DNA of 62,109 nt from Gammaproteobacteria bacterium (GCA_003134045.1 PLAH01000116.1:13044-75152); one strand, 5' to 3'. Positions 45,809 to 55,765 are shown, counted from the stretch's first letter. Notes: generated by a model not told the origin, from the letters alone. Numbers and translations are program-made.

Positions 45809-47176
45809 CACCGCGGACACCGACGGTCGGCTCGGATCGCGAGAAGTTACGCCCCAAACATAAAGCTGATGAAATTGCTTCTGGACATTTTGCACGCTGT
45901 CGGTGGCAATCCACGTGCGAAACTTCCAAACGGTCGACACCTGGCTCCGATAAATGACGCTCCATTTCGAAAAGCTCGAGCCGTAATGCCCACCGTCCGG
46001 GCCGGAATTATCGTAAAGCACGAGACCCGCATTCGGATCCGAAATATAGACACCCATGGCCGTCGCATTGGGCCCGGATCCCGTCGCGATGATTAGGCCG
46101 CTCGCCTCACCGCCTGAGAGATTTACTTTGGTGTGATAGGCGGTCACGGGACTCAGGGTGTCCGATTTCGGGTCGTACTGGTAATAGGTATTGAATTCGG
46201 CGGTCAGATAGGCGGTTGGCGCCTCCACCACGGCCACCGCAAATGGTGGCCCTTCGTAGATGCTTTCGTAAACTGCAACGGGCCAGTGTCGATCGACCTT
46301 GTCCGGCCCGAGCCAATCGATGGTCAACTCCTTGCCGAGACGCGCATTGAGGTATGCCACCGGGTTGTCTTTGCTTCCGGACCAGGTATCCGGAGTCCAA
46401 TCGAGCGGGATGGCCCGAGAGGATTGGTGATTCACGGAATTCCGCACGTACTCCGTCGGCGACGGATGCCTCTCGTAAAGAGGAATGCCGGCGGAACCGT
46501 AGTTGTCTCCGGTCTCTTGCAGCGCCCGCCCATCGGGGGTGTAAATGGCCATGGACAGTTGGCGGCCATAATCGTAGTCGTCGATGAATTGTTTGCCCAT
46601 GGCCCACCACTCCCAAACTGCACCGCCGGCGTTGGCGTTAGATTTGACCGTAATCCCTCCATACGAAATCGGCACAAGCAACTCGCTTGCGGAGAAGCGT
46701 GGAAATGCGCTACCTAGAATACCGTCAACTGTGTAGCCTTTCAGGGCCTCCTGACGGTGGAGGGCGTCCCCTGCCGCGACAAATGTGGTCGCAGCGCCGG
46801 TTTCCACACCCAGGATCTGCCGTCGTACTCGTACTATCGACGCGCGGCCATCGCCCGCGTCGGCGGCCGGCCAGACGAATCCGAGGTTGCTGGGTACTGC
46901 CGTCAACGGACCGGACCGTGCGGGCGCAATCAGCGGTACCATCCCTAGTATTGTATTGCCGTTCACGTCCCTCGGCAACGCGAGTACGTAGTAAAGCGCG
47001 GTTTCGACCGAACTTCGATCCAACCCCGGGGACACCGGGACGATCGTATATTCCGTGCCCTGCTTGACCCGCACGAGGATTTGGAGTTTGGCGGGGACTA
47101 GCAAACTGTCGGCGCTCGTCAGTCTCGCGCAAACGAGAACTGCAAGACCGAACATGAAAAACGGCAATTTCTTCAT
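45770..47176 (-). CDS. Secreted protein of unknown function within the polysaccharide locus
   Basis: 468 residues. Residues 1-22 are a signal peptide ending TSA, so it is periplasmic or released. There are no membrane helices and no lipobox. The chain is rich in beta-type segments; GGAVWEWWAMGKQFIDDYD (near 185) followed by YGRQL resembles the turn of galactose-mutarotase-like beta-sandwiches found in carbohydrate enzymes, and KFRTWIATDSVQNVQKQFH lies near the C-terminus. I do not recognise a named family. It sits on the strand opposite wzy and two GT genes, which suggests a lyase, hydrolase or polymer-binding protein acting on the exported polysaccharide. Catalytic residues cannot be assigned. 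Confidence 0.75.
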   Translation of the reverse strand: MKKLPFFMFGLAVLVCARLTSADSLLVPAKLQILVRVKQGTEYTIVPVSPGLDRSSVETALYYVLALPRDVNGNTILGMVPLIAPARSGPLTAVPSNLGFVWPAADAGDGRASIVRVRRQILGVETGAATTFVAAGDALHRQEALKGYTVDGILGSAFPRFSASELLVPISYGGITVKSNANAGGAVWEWWAMGKQFIDDYDYGRQLSMAIYTPDGRALQETGDNYGSAGIPLYERHPSPTEYVRNSVNHQSSRAIPLDWTPDTWSGSKDNPVAYLNARLGKELTIDWLGPDKVDRHWPVAVYESIYEGPPFAVAVVEAPTAYLTAEFNTYYQYDPKSDTLSPVTAYHTKVNLSGGEASGLIIATGSGPNATAMGVYISDPNAGLVLYDNSGPDGGHYGSSFSKWSVIYRSQVSTVWKFRTWIATDSVQNVQKQFHQLYVWGVTSRDPSRPSVSAVLAPVPSTGATGN

Positions 47177-47283
47177 AGTGAGTAACCCCGCGGGAAGTTC
47201 AGCCCGGGTAAGCAGCGATGCTTTTCAGGGCCAATGCTATAGTGGTCACATTGCACTGCGCACGACAATTATCGAGCCAATCC

Positions 47284-48606
47284 ATGCAACGGAATACATT
47301 GAAACGCCTCCTCGTCACCGCGCTGGGGGCGATAGCCGTCATCAATGCGTCGGTCTATTTTCAGGATACGACGGCTCTGGTTGTGCTTGCCTGCTTCGTT
47401 TACGTCGCTATCTGCGCGCGTCTCTACAAATTCGACTATCTGCACCCATCGGTAGCGTATCTCGTTCCCTGGATGATGATACTGAGCTTTTCAGTCGTTC
47501 CTCTATCCAAATATTCGCGGCCGATGAATGTGGCCACCTATGAACTTCTGCTGGCGACCATATTCGCCTGGCTGTTTGGATGTGTGAGCGCAAACCCAGA
47601 AGATTTGACTCGACTCGCAACGGTTCAAAGCGATCATCGGGATCTCACCGATTTGCGCCCGAATTTCAAGATAGTCGTCATCGCGGCGTTCATGGGCCTC
47701 TACATGTTCGCTGCGCTGAACATCGCCGTTGCCGGTTACGTTCCGCTCCTGTCGCTGTTGACGACGGGCGACAGCCGCTACCTGGACTTTGGAATCCCTA
47801 GCGTGTATGGGGCATTCTTGGCATATGCCAACGCAGTCGGCTGCGTGGCATTCTACGTTTATTTGAGAACCAAACGAACTTCCTACCTGCTGTGGTTTTT
47901 GAGCGTGCTCGTGATGCACGTGACTCTGGTTACCCGGCAGAACATTATCACGCTGCTGGTGGAGATTTTCGTGATCCGCTGTCTCACGTTGAAGCGACTT
48001 TCCCGATTCACGATGGTCCTGTCTCTCTCCGCCGCGCTGGGAGCGTTTTCCCTGCTGGGAACTCTGCGCAGCGGCGACGTCAAAGAAATCTTCGGTATAC
48101 AGCAGGACTACATGTGGGTGCCCACTAGTTTTATCTGGCTATATGCCTACAGCTACTTCAACGCTCTGAATATCGACAACACGATCACGCAATCGGGGGC
48201 TCCTTTTTTCGACGGTTTCATGTGGCAGACCCTTTTACCCTCACTGTTGAGACCACAAAGCAATCATGAGACCTACCTGGAGGTGACGAGTGCAGCTGCT
48301 TCGTCCTATATATATCCGGTTTACATCGACATCGGCAAAGGTGTAGTCGCTTGGACCGGAGTCTTGGGTTTCGCCACCGCCGCCGCATACCGCCGAGCGC
48401 TGCGACGTCGACGCTTCTTGGACGTGGCGACTTATGGCTGTCTGTTTTCGTGTGCGCTGCTGAGCTTCTTCACCGATTTTTGGCTCTATCTGCCCGTCAG
48501 CTTCCAACTGATCTTCTTTTGGGTTTTCCAACGGCTTCTATTCCTACCCCACCCGGCCCGGTCGACGAACGCACTCCTGCCTCAATTGGCTGGTCGGTCC
48601 GAGTAG
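47284..48606 (+). CDS. wzy: O-antigen/exopolysaccharide repeat-unit polymerase
   Basis: 440 residues from the ATG at 47284; an ATG at 47218 in the same frame is possible, but the first helix begins just after 47284. About eleven predicted helices with a long periplasmic loop (about 280-360, holding QSGAPFFDGFMWQTLLPSL) are typical of Wzy polymerases of the oligosaccharide-repeat-unit type. It joins repeat units at the periplasmic face using the products of Wzx. It is divergent from the secreted protein across a 107-bp gap with no clear promoter. Identification is by topology and context, as Wzy sequences are little conserved. Confidence 0.8.
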   Translation: MQRNTLKRLLVTALGAIAVINASVYFQDTTALVVLACFVYVAICARLYKFDYLHPSVAYLVPWMMILSFSVVPLSKYSRPMNVATYELLLATIFAWLFGCVSANPEDLTRLATVQSDHRDLTDLRPNFKIVVIAAFMGLYMFAALNIAVAGYVPLLSLLTTGDSRYLDFGIPSVYGAFLAYANAVGCVAFYVYLRTKRTSYLLWFLSVLVMHVTLVTRQNIITLLVEIFVIRCLTLKRLSRFTMVLSLSAALGAFSLLGTLRSGDVKEIFGIQQDYMWVPTSFIWLYAYSYFNALNIDNTITQSGAPFFDGFMWQTLLPSLLRPQSNHETYLEVTSAAASSYIYPVYIDIGKGVVAWTGVLGFATAAAYRRALRRRRFLDVATYGCLFSCALLSFFTDFWLYLPVSFQLIFFWVFQRLLFLPHPARSTNALLPQLAGRSE

Positions 48607-48607
48607 C

Positions 48608-49327
48608 TTGACCGTGCAGAGCGTCATCCTGGCGACCTACGAAGGTGAGCGCTATATCGGCGCGCAGCTCGACAGCATTCTTGCGCAACTTTCGGAATCC
48701 GACGAAGTCATCATTTCAGACGACGCATCGACCGACCGGACGGTCGATATAGCAAGGCAAAGAAACGATCCTCGTATAAAAATCGTCCTTAACTCCAGTC
48801 GCCTCGGATACGTAAAGAACTTCGAACGGGCGATCGCGTCGGCGCGAGGCGAGCACATTTTTTTTTCCGACCAGGACGATATCTGGTTACCCGAAAAAGT
48901 ATCCATGATGCAATCCGCCCTGCGCAGAAAAGCCTGCGTGTTCTCGGACGCGATCATTGTCGACCAGGACCTGCGTCAATTGTATGCGTCCTACTTTGAA
49001 TTCAGGAAGGCGCATGCATTTTCTTTTGCCGCCGTGTTCTTCAGACCTTGCTTGATTGGCGCGACAATGGCGTGCAGAAAGGACTACCTCGCGACGCTAT
49101 TGCCGTTTCCGGCAGACGTACCCCACGATTTCTGGATAGCGCTGAACGCGATACTGGATGGGCGACTCGAAATCGTCAGGGACCCGCTCATTCTTTATCG
49201 GCGTCACGCCGCCACCGCATCGATCTCCGCAACCACCCTCAAGCGGTCTGGAATTACCATCATCGATGAACGCCTTCGCATGGCGAAACACCTGCTCTCG
49301 AGACGGATCAGACGACGCGCCCGATAG
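48608..49327 (+). CDS. Glycosyltransferase family 2 (rhamnosyltransferase-like)
   Basis: 239 residues, from a TTG at 48608 one base after the wzy stop; GTG at 48614 is an alternative. SVILATYEGERYIGAQLDSI, IISDDASTDRT and FFSDQDDIWLPEK are the marks of small GT2 transferases often annotated as rhamnosyl- or galactofuranosyltransferases. It is co-transcribed with wzy. It is convergent with the methyltransferase gene that ends 35 bp further on; no terminator hairpin is visible in that gap. Confidence 0.87.
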   Translation: MTVQSVILATYEGERYIGAQLDSILAQLSESDEVIISDDASTDRTVDIARQRNDPRIKIVLNSSRLGYVKNFERAIASARGEHIFFSDQDDIWLPEKVSMMQSALRRKACVFSDAIIVDQDLRQLYASYFEFRKAHAFSFAAVFFRPCLIGATMACRKDYLATLLPFPADVPHDFWIALNAILDGRLEIVRDPLILYRRHAATASISATTLKRSGITIIDERLRMAKHLLSRRIRRRAR

Positions 49328-49362
49328 CGGCACGATTGCTCGATCTGTAGTAGCTTCGCATT

Positions 49363-50202
49363 CTATCGGTGCAAAGTATATTTGCCCCGATATTTCTCAA
49401 ACAGGCGATTCAAGAACTCGATTGAATCTTGAGTCGAATATTCCAACAAGCAATCGACATTTGAATTCCAAGGAAACAGATTTTTTCGATCAGACCTATT
49501 CCGGTATCCCGCATCGTAGGCTGATTCATTGTTCACGTCTCGGAATATAACGCCCGCAATATCGGTGCGAATAAAGATCGCATTATTGTATTGCAGGGAT
49601 TCCAAAATGTATCCATGAGGTCTGACGATGGATGAGGCCGCCGTCAATGAGCACCCGAAAAAGTGATCCCCTTGCCAGTAGTGAGCATCGTCATAATCGA
49701 CGGTAAAAAAGATGGGCGGCGGGATTTTTTCGTTTATCTCCATGGAAATGACTCTGGGTCTGAAATCGGCCTTGAGCAATTCATCAATCACATGAAGATC
49801 ATAGGAATCGATATCAAGATTGAGCAACGTAAAATCGAAGGGGACTTCGAAGCTTTGCATGAGTCGAGCCGCCGTCTGCGGGGTCACCCGGCATCGGGCA
49901 AGACTTACATTGGGAAAGTCGGCGTACACAAAGGCGAGCCTCGAAAATTTCGATGGGTCCATTTCTACGGCCAAACCAATCCAATTTGAATCCTCGAAAA
50001 AGCCGAAGGTGCAGGACTGGGAAACACCATCGCTCGCGGCGACATCCACGACATAGCCACCCATCAAATTCAAATTGGCGATTATCTTTTTCAAGTATTC
50101 GTATTCACCCGCGTATGAATTGTCGCGTTGAAGCGATTTACGATAAAGCCTTCCGAGCGCAATCAACTGTTCGGCCAGTGCCAGAGTGGAAAGTCGTGAC
50201 AT
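49363..50202 (-). CDS. FkbM-like methyltransferase
   Basis: 279 residues. The SAM-binding loop VVDVAASDGVSQSCTFGFF (about 51-69) and NLDIDSYDLHVIDELLK, with the Asp of FkbM-type enzymes, are followed by MEINEKIPPP. It is expected to O-methylate a sugar of the repeat unit in the cytoplasm. It is the last gene of a run that starts with UXS at 58357, separated from the C-methyltransferase by 74 bp without obvious signals. A second FkbM protein lies at 55766-56509. Confidence 0.72.
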   Translation of the reverse strand: MSRLSTLALAEQLIALGRLYRKSLQRDNSYAGEYEYLKKIIANLNLMGGYVVDVAASDGVSQSCTFGFFEDSNWIGLAVEMDPSKFSRLAFVYADFPNVSLARCRVTPQTAARLMQSFEVPFDFTLLNLDIDSYDLHVIDELLKADFRPRVISMEINEKIPPPIFFTVDYDDAHYWQGDHFFGCSLTAASSIVRPHGYILESLQYNNAIFIRTDIAGVIFRDVNNESAYDAGYRNRSDRKNLFPWNSNVDCLLEYSTQDSIEFLNRLFEKYRGKYTLHR

Positions 50203-50276
50203 ACGTACTCTTTTATCTGATCGTCTACGTTGAAGGAATCGGCGCTATCTTAATCCGGTGTGCGAAAAAATGCGAT

Positions 50277-51548
50277 TCATAAACTCGCGCTTTGGCGCCT
50301 ATCAGCGCTTACCTCGACGCTCTCCGATATTTCTCTAAGCTCGGGCACGGCCGCCATGAATCTCGCGCCCCATTCACGCACATATCCATGTTGCCCGATC
50401 ACTTCATCTGCAATGTTCCAAGGCAGGATAATAACGTAATCGGGTCGCCGCTCCCGCAACGCATCTGGGTGCAGAATTGGAATTCGAGTTCCCGGCAGAT
50501 ACTTGCCTTGTTTTGAAGGTGCGGCGTCACACACGTACGGGAGCAAGTCTGGTTTGACGCCGGCGTAGTTGAGCAGCGTGTTGCCTTTTGCGGCCGCCCC
50601 GTAAGCCGCAACGGATCTGCCTGCGCGCTTTTGCTCGATCAGAAACGTGATGAGATCGGCTTTCACCCTGTCGGCGCGGGGTTGAAAACTTCGATAGGTG
50701 GCAACCTCGAGCAAGCCGCGCCTGGCCTCCTCGGCCAATACTCGGGCGACATCGGAATTTTCGACATGCGCAGCACCGACATGGCAACCGTAGACACGCA
50801 AGCTGCCGCCGTGGGTGGGCAACTCCTCGACATCCCAGATGCGCAGACCCACGCTTGCAAACACATGGTTCACAGCATGAAGCGACAGATACGAAAAATG
50901 CTCGTGATAAATCGTATCAAACTGCGTGTGCTCAATGAGCCGCATGACATGAGGAAACTCGAGCGTAATGACGCCATTGGGCTTCAATGCCGTTCTGAGC
51001 CCGATCGAAAAATCATTGATGTCGGGAACATGGGCGAAAACGTTGTTTCCGACGATGAGATCAGCTTGTCTACCCTCCGTGGCAAGGTTCGTCGCCAGCG
51101 CAGTACCGAAGAATTCCCGGAGCACAGGGATGAGAAGGCGCTCTCCCGCCGCCGCTGTACTCTCAGTTGGCTCGATCCCCAAGCAGGGAATCCCCGCGGC
51201 CACGAAGTTCTTGAGCAAATAGCCATCGTTGGAAGCCACTTCTATCACGAGGTGCCCATGATTGAGATTTAGGCGCCGAATGATCGTCTGAGAATAATCG
51301 GCCGCATGTTTGAGCCAAGTTTCCGAAACCGAAGAGAAGTACGCATAGTCGCTGCCGAATAATTGGTCGGCGCGGGCAAAATCCTCCGTCTGTACAAGCC
51401 AGCAGTTAGTACATACCAAGACACGCAATGGATAGTAGATTTCGGGCGCCGAAAGCCCTTCGACGCTGAGATATGCATTGGAGGGCGGTGAGGCGCCCAA
51501 GTCGACGAATGGTTCTTTCACCTTCGAATCGCAATGACGGCACCTCAT
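50277..51548 (-). CDS. NDP-hexose C-methyltransferase (three-domain, zinc-binding)
   Basis: 423 residues from the ATG at 51548, which overlaps the rfbF stop (TAATG) and has GGAAGG 7 bases upstream. The N-terminal zinc domain has CRHCDSKVKEPFVDLG and VCTNCW; the middle SAM domain has VIEVASNDGYLLKNF and FAHVPDI; the C-terminal domain has AYGAAAKGNTLLNY and IILPWNIADEV. Such enzymes (TylC3/NovU type) methylate carbon 3 of 4-keto-6-deoxy sugar nucleotides. It is normally found after rfbF and rfbG; rfbG is missing here. Confidence 0.92.
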   Translation of the reverse strand: MRCRHCDSKVKEPFVDLGASPPSNAYLSVEGLSAPEIYYPLRVLVCTNCWLVQTEDFARADQLFGSDYAYFSSVSETWLKHAADYSQTIIRRLNLNHGHLVIEVASNDGYLLKNFVAAGIPCLGIEPTESTAAAGERLLIPVLREFFGTALATNLATEGRQADLIVGNNVFAHVPDINDFSIGLRTALKPNGVITLEFPHVMRLIEHTQFDTIYHEHFSYLSLHAVNHVFASVGLRIWDVEELPTHGGSLRVYGCHVGAAHVENSDVARVLAEEARRGLLEVATYRSFQPRADRVKADLITFLIEQKRAGRSVAAYGAAAKGNTLLNYAGVKPDLLPYVCDAAPSKQGKYLPGTRIPILHPDALRERRPDYVIILPWNIADEVIGQHGYVREWGARFMAAVPELREISESVEVSADRRQSASL

Positions 51549-52318
51549 TACCATACCTTCCACGGAGCATTGCCGCTGCTCCACAATTCTTCGAGATGAT
51601 TTTTGTCCCGCAGCGTATCCATCGGCTGCCAGAAGCCATGATGTGGGTAGGCGATCAAATGACCCGTAGCGGCCAGATGCTTTAGTGGTTCGGCCTCCCA
51701 CACTGTGGTGTCATCCTTGATGAAACCGAGAACCTCGGGAGATAGAACAAAAAAGCCCGCGTTGATCCACCCCCCATCGCCCTTCGGCTTCTCGACGAAC
51801 CCATTTACGTTGTTGCCGCTAAGATCCAGCGCACCAAAGCGGCCCGGGGGCTGCACCGAGGTAACGGTGGCCAATCGCCGATGAGCATTATGAAATTTCA
51901 GCAATTCGAAAATATTCACGTCGGCGACCGCGTCGCCGTAAGTAAAACAAATCGTGTCTTCATCACGCAAATATTTTTCGACTCGTTTAAGCCGGCCTCC
52001 GGTCAGCGTGAACTCGCCGGTGTCGACCAAGGTTACGCGCCATGGCTCAACATTGCGCTGGTGAACTTCCATCTCATTGCGTTTCAGATCGAAAGTGACG
52101 TCCGACATGTGCAGGGAGTAATTCGCAAAATACTCCTTTATCACATATCCCTTGTAACCACAGCAAACGATGAAGTCATTCACGCCATACGCCGAATATA
52201 TCTTCAGAATGTGCCAAAGGATGGGACGTCCACCGATTTCCACCATAGGTTTCGGGCGTGTTACCGTTTCTTCACTGATCCGCGTCCCCAACCCGCCTGC
52301 AAGGATGACCGCTTTCAA
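51548..52318 (-). CDS. rfbF: Glucose-1-phosphate cytidylyltransferase
   Basis: 256 residues, full length. The nucleotidyltransferase start [16 protein letters not shown] (3-18), [17 protein letters not shown] and [13 protein letters not shown] are diagnostic of RfbF/DdhA. It makes CDP-glucose from CTP and glucose-1-P, the first step to CDP-3,6-dideoxyhexoses and branched sugars. The product is normally used by CDP-glucose 4,6-dehydratase (RfbG), which is not in this window. It overlaps the C-methyltransferase gene. Confidence 0.95.
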   Translation of the reverse strand: MKAVILAGGLGTRISEETVTRPKPMVEIGGRPILWHILKIYSAYGVNDFIVCCGYKGYVIKEYFANYSLHMSDVTFDLKRNEMEVHQRNVEPWRVTLVDTGEFTLTGGRLKRVEKYLRDEDTICFTYGDAVADVNIFELLKFHNAHRRLATVTSVQPPGRFGALDLSGNNVNGFVEKPKGDGGWINAGFFVLSPEVLGFIKDDTTVWEAEPLKHLAATGHLIAYPHHGFWQPMDTLRDKNHLEELWSSGNAPWKVW

Positions 52319-52345
52319 ATATCAGACTCCATTGTTAAGCCGATG

Positions 52346-53557
52346 TTAGTTCAACCGGGCAAGAACGGCCCTGACCGCCATACGCGACACCGTCTCGAAG
52401 TCACGGGCGCCGTCGAGTTCGCTCAAAACTTTGGCAACGATAACGGCATCATCGATATTGTCGATACAATATCGATCGGAGTGATTGACGCCGGTGTAGC
52501 GGTTTCTGAAAATTAGCAAGTCCCTGACGACCCTTATGAGGGTGGCAAAATTCAACATCGTTCGCGTCGAGGCTTTCTTGGTGGGAGCCTGGACATCTGG
52601 AACTGCGTGAATCTCTATCATTCTACCGACGGCTTCCCGAATCGCGGGCTCCGTTCTGGAATTCGCTCGCGCCACACTTGTCTCGAAGAGACGGCGCAGA
52701 TTGATGCGGTAAGGCGAGCACGCGTCCGGAAACGCATCCGCCAATTGAGCGAAAGCTTCCGCGGCGATCACTTCATAGCTCTGGCAGGAGACGAAATTCC
52801 GGTGGAACTCCAGATCGTTCTCGGCTTTGAACTGTTCTGCTACCCGGCCGCTGCTTTTTGGATTCATGCCGGAGGCACCATTGCTTTTGGGCGAGGCTCC
52901 TGCAACCACAAACGGACGATGCGAAAATGCATATGAATCAAGGAATACCGCCGTTGCGAAAGCGGAGTACGCGTCGGGAGTGATCGACCGGAAATATCTG
53001 CCGCTGACGATCGCCTTTTCGATCACCTCGGTATGCACGAAACCGCAGTAGAGGTTAGGAAGTTCGAATATGTAGGTGCAATCGAAGTCCAGAGTTCTGG
53101 GCAGCCATTCCGCGCTCTTTCTGATCTCCACATCGTCCCGCAAGCCTCCGAATATCAGCCGGCCGCTGATGTCGGCATCGGGGAACGACGGCCAAATATA
53201 CGTGGCTTGCCTGCAGGATACTGCGCGAACTCCAAGACCCTCCGCGATGCCGGCCACGTAGTCAATGGCGCCCGGCATGACGCCGTCGTCAGCCCCTATG
53301 AACATCACGAAACCTGGGTCGGCGTGTTTCAGGGCAAAATCGAAATTGCCTGCCATGCTGAGACGGCGTTCTGGGGTGATATACCGTATTCGACGGTCTT
53401 CGAATTTCTCAATCACTTGGCGGGTGCTGTCCGTGCTGCAATTGTCGCTGACAATGATTTCGTAGTTCGCGTACTTTTGGCGCAAGCAGGTACGAAGAGT
53501 ATGTTCGATCGTTTCGCTTCCGTCTCGGACGGGGACGATTACAGTGTATTTTTCCAT
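52346..53557 (-). CDS. Glycosyltransferase family 2
   Basis: 403 residues. YTVIVPVRDGSETIEHTL, IVSDNCSTDSTRQVI and FIGADDGVMPGAI give the GT2 pattern with the metal-binding Asp pair. The C-terminal 150 residues are longer than in simple GT2 enzymes and carry no membrane helix. It begins one base after the wzx stop and is followed after 27 bp by rfbF. Donor and acceptor unknown. Confidence 0.86.
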   Translation of the reverse strand: MEKYTVIVPVRDGSETIEHTLRTCLRQKYANYEIIVSDNCSTDSTRQVIEKFEDRRIRYITPERRLSMAGNFDFALKHADPGFVMFIGADDGVMPGAIDYVAGIAEGLGVRAVSCRQATYIWPSFPDADISGRLIFGGLRDDVEIRKSAEWLPRTLDFDCTYIFELPNLYCGFVHTEVIEKAIVSGRYFRSITPDAYSAFATAVFLDSYAFSHRPFVVAGASPKSNGASGMNPKSSGRVAEQFKAENDLEFHRNFVSCQSYEVIAAEAFAQLADAFPDACSPYRINLRRLFETSVARANSRTEPAIREAVGRMIEIHAVPDVQAPTKKASTRTMLNFATLIRVVRDLLIFRNRYTGVNHSDRYCIDNIDDAVIVAKVLSELDGARDFETVSRMAVRAVLARLN

Positions 53558-53558
53558 G

Positions 53559-55052
53559 TTAGGGCTGCCTTCTCAGCGGCAGTTTTTCTTTCATGAGGAC
53601 GAGCAAGAGCGCAAACCCGAGTCCCACGCCTACAACGGAAAGCGACAGCAGACGATTTCCCGGAATATCCGCATAGCAAACGTAGGCAATCGCGAGCGCA
53701 ATGCCGCTCAACAGAACCGGCCAGAAGATCGCCTGACCATACCAGGACATCAGATTGGGCACATGGAGCTTTCTATGAATGAGATAAGGCATCACCAGAA
53801 CGCACGCAAGATTTAGGATAAACCATGGGACGGCGGCGCCTATGAGCCCAAAGTGTGTCGCCAGGAAATAGGTGAGCGGTACCAGCGCGGCGCTGGCGAT
53901 CACGTTTTGCCAAATGGCCAGGCTCGTATGGTTGAGGGCCAACTGCATTGAATAAGGGATATGCATGAAACAGTGGAGCATCGTCCCCACGGACAGCAGC
54001 GACAGCGGCAGTGATGCCGCTTCCGCGATAGACGGGTTTTGCGTCCAGAGCGTCAAGATGGGTCTGCTGAAGACCGCTATCCATAGACACAAGGGTGCGA
54101 CCAGCATGCCGATTACGCGGCTCGCATTCTGATATGTCGAGAAGAGCGATCTCTTGTCCCCCGAGTGACTGAATTGGGCTAGGCGCGGGAAGTACGCTGT
54201 CGACAGCGGCCCGGTGACTCGATAAATCATCGTCGCCAAGGCCCACGCCAGAGTGTAGTAACCGAACTGCTCGAGCGATAAAACCTTCGATAGGATGATC
54301 TTGTCGGACTGCATCAGCAGCAAGGACAGAACGTTGATGCCGGCGACGCCAGCGGCAAAATTGCCGACGCGTTTCAACATCGCTGGCGCGAATCGCGGCT
54401 GATTCAGAGTATGACCGGTCAGCTGCCACAGAGTGAACCGTAGTATCAATGCCGTCACAGCGCCGCTCAGTGCTTGCCAGCCAAAATAGGCGCCGATGGT
54501 GGGCGCGACGTGGCTCAGCACGAGCAGCGCTCCGACGCCGCGAATGGTCGCGGCCAGCGCAACGACGACGTTCAGGCGTACCTGATGCTGCAGCCCGTTC
54601 AGGCAACCCGAGTAAAACCCGGCCGGAAATTGAAACAGCAGCGCGATACCCATCAGACGGACGCCGGCGGTTGTTTCCTCAACTCGCTGGACCGGAACGT
54701 TGATCCAAAACTCCACTATCCAATGCGCCATCAAAGAAACTGCCAGACCCGCCAGGACAGCCACACCCCAAAAGACCGCCTCCATCGTCCGCAGCAACGC
54801 CACTGTGTCCCGCTTGCCTGGTTCGGGCAAGCCGGCAAAAGCCGCGCACTCACGACTCGCCACCATGCCAAGTCCGCCATCGAAAATGGCCATGATGGAC
54901 GACAGCATTAGAAAGACGCCGACCAATCCGTAACCATCGGCGCCGATATAGCGTAAGTAGAAGGGTACAAAAACAAATCCCATCAGCGCCGTCCAGACCG
55001 CGCCGATGTAATTCGCAATGATGTTGTGCCTGGTCGCCACGATCGACTTCAA
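53559..55052 (-). CDS. wzx: Repeat-unit flippase (Wzx, MOP superfamily)
   Basis: 497 residues with about 12-14 helices. The start, NIIANYIGAVWTALMGFVFV followed by PFYLRYIGADGYGLVGVF, is typical of MOP-type Wzx proteins. It should move undecaprenyl-diphosphate repeat units to the periplasm for Wzy at 47284. Its start overlaps the acetyltransferase stop by 4 bp. It differs in sequence from the flippase at 2263-3834, which suggests two separate polymers. Confidence 0.9.
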   Translation of the reverse strand: MKSIVATRHNIIANYIGAVWTALMGFVFVPFYLRYIGADGYGLVGVFLMLSSIMAIFDGGLGMVASRECAAFAGLPEPGKRDTVALLRTMEAVFWGVAVLAGLAVSLMAHWIVEFWINVPVQRVEETTAGVRLMGIALLFQFPAGFYSGCLNGLQHQVRLNVVVALAATIRGVGALLVLSHVAPTIGAYFGWQALSGAVTALILRFTLWQLTGHTLNQPRFAPAMLKRVGNFAAGVAGINVLSLLLMQSDKIILSKVLSLEQFGYYTLAWALATMIYRVTGPLSTAYFPRLAQFSHSGDKRSLFSTYQNASRVIGMLVAPLCLWIAVFSRPILTLWTQNPSIAEAASLPLSLLSVGTMLHCFMHIPYSMQLALNHTSLAIWQNVIASAALVPLTYFLATHFGLIGAAVPWFILNLACVLVMPYLIHRKLHVPNLMSWYGQAIFWPVLLSGIALAIAYVCYADIPGNRLLSLSVVGVGLGFALLLVLMKEKLPLRRQP

Positions 55053-55723
55053 CCGGAGTTCCGAAAGTACAACGAAATGTAGTCGCGACGGCGCGGCTTG
55101 AACGCGAGTTCCCCACCATTCATGAACGCGACGGTGTCCTTCGGAACTTCTGCGTTGTGAACAATCGTCATTGCCGACAACACCGCGTTGTCGCCGATCG
55201 TGGCTCGGCCGGTCACCTTGGCTCCCGGGTAGAGAACGACGTTGTCACCGATGGTGGGGCGGTCGATGCCCACTCTTCCGACAGTGACATTCTGGCTCAC
55301 AACCAATCTGTTTCCGTACGTGGAATTCCCAAGTACGGTGCCCAGCGCATGATTCAGCAGAAAAATCTCCGGCATGGAAACGGCATGAAAGAGGTCAACG
55401 GCGTTGAGCGCGCGATTCAGGCAGAACACCCGCGCCGTAACCGCCTCGTCACCGTTTTGCCGCCAAAGCTCATTGCCGAGCAAATATAGCCAGGTCGAGT
55501 ATTGCAACGAATGAAAATGATCGAAAGAATCTGGCTCGAACGGGCGTGCGGCAAGGAGGATGGGGCGCATGCGATCGAGCGCAGCCGGCACGGCGGGCAG
55601 AACGTGCCCCAGATCTGCATCGATGCCGGAGGCGGGAAACATGTTGTTCAGCTGCGTGGCAACATATCGCCCAAGCGACGACGGCGATCCCGCGCGAAGG
55701 GTTAACGGGCTCGGCCGCTTCAT
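55049..55723 (-). CDS. Hexapeptide-repeat acetyltransferase (serine acetyltransferase-like)
   Basis: 224 residues. The C-terminal part shows left-handed beta-helix hexapeptides: VVSQNVTVGRVG, TIGDNVVLYPGAKVTG and ATIGDNAVLSAMTIV. The N-terminal half is helical as in CysE-like enzymes, but its His-Asp pattern is different. In a polysaccharide locus it most likely O- or N-acetylates a sugar in the cytoplasm using acetyl-CoA. It precedes wzx with overlap. A role in cysteine synthesis is less likely. Confidence 0.8.
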   Translation of the reverse strand: MKRPSPLTLRAGSPSSLGRYVATQLNNMFPASGIDADLGHVLPAVPAALDRMRPILLAARPFEPDSFDHFHSLQYSTWLYLLGNELWRQNGDEAVTARVFCLNRALNAVDLFHAVSMPEIFLLNHALGTVLGNSTYGNRLVVSQNVTVGRVGIDRPTIGDNVVLYPGAKVTGRATIGDNAVLSAMTIVHNAEVPKDTVAFMNGGELAFKPRRRDYISLYFRNSG

Positions 55724-55765
55724 GGAATGGCGCCTTCTTTCTGCATATTCACTGACAAGAGCGAC

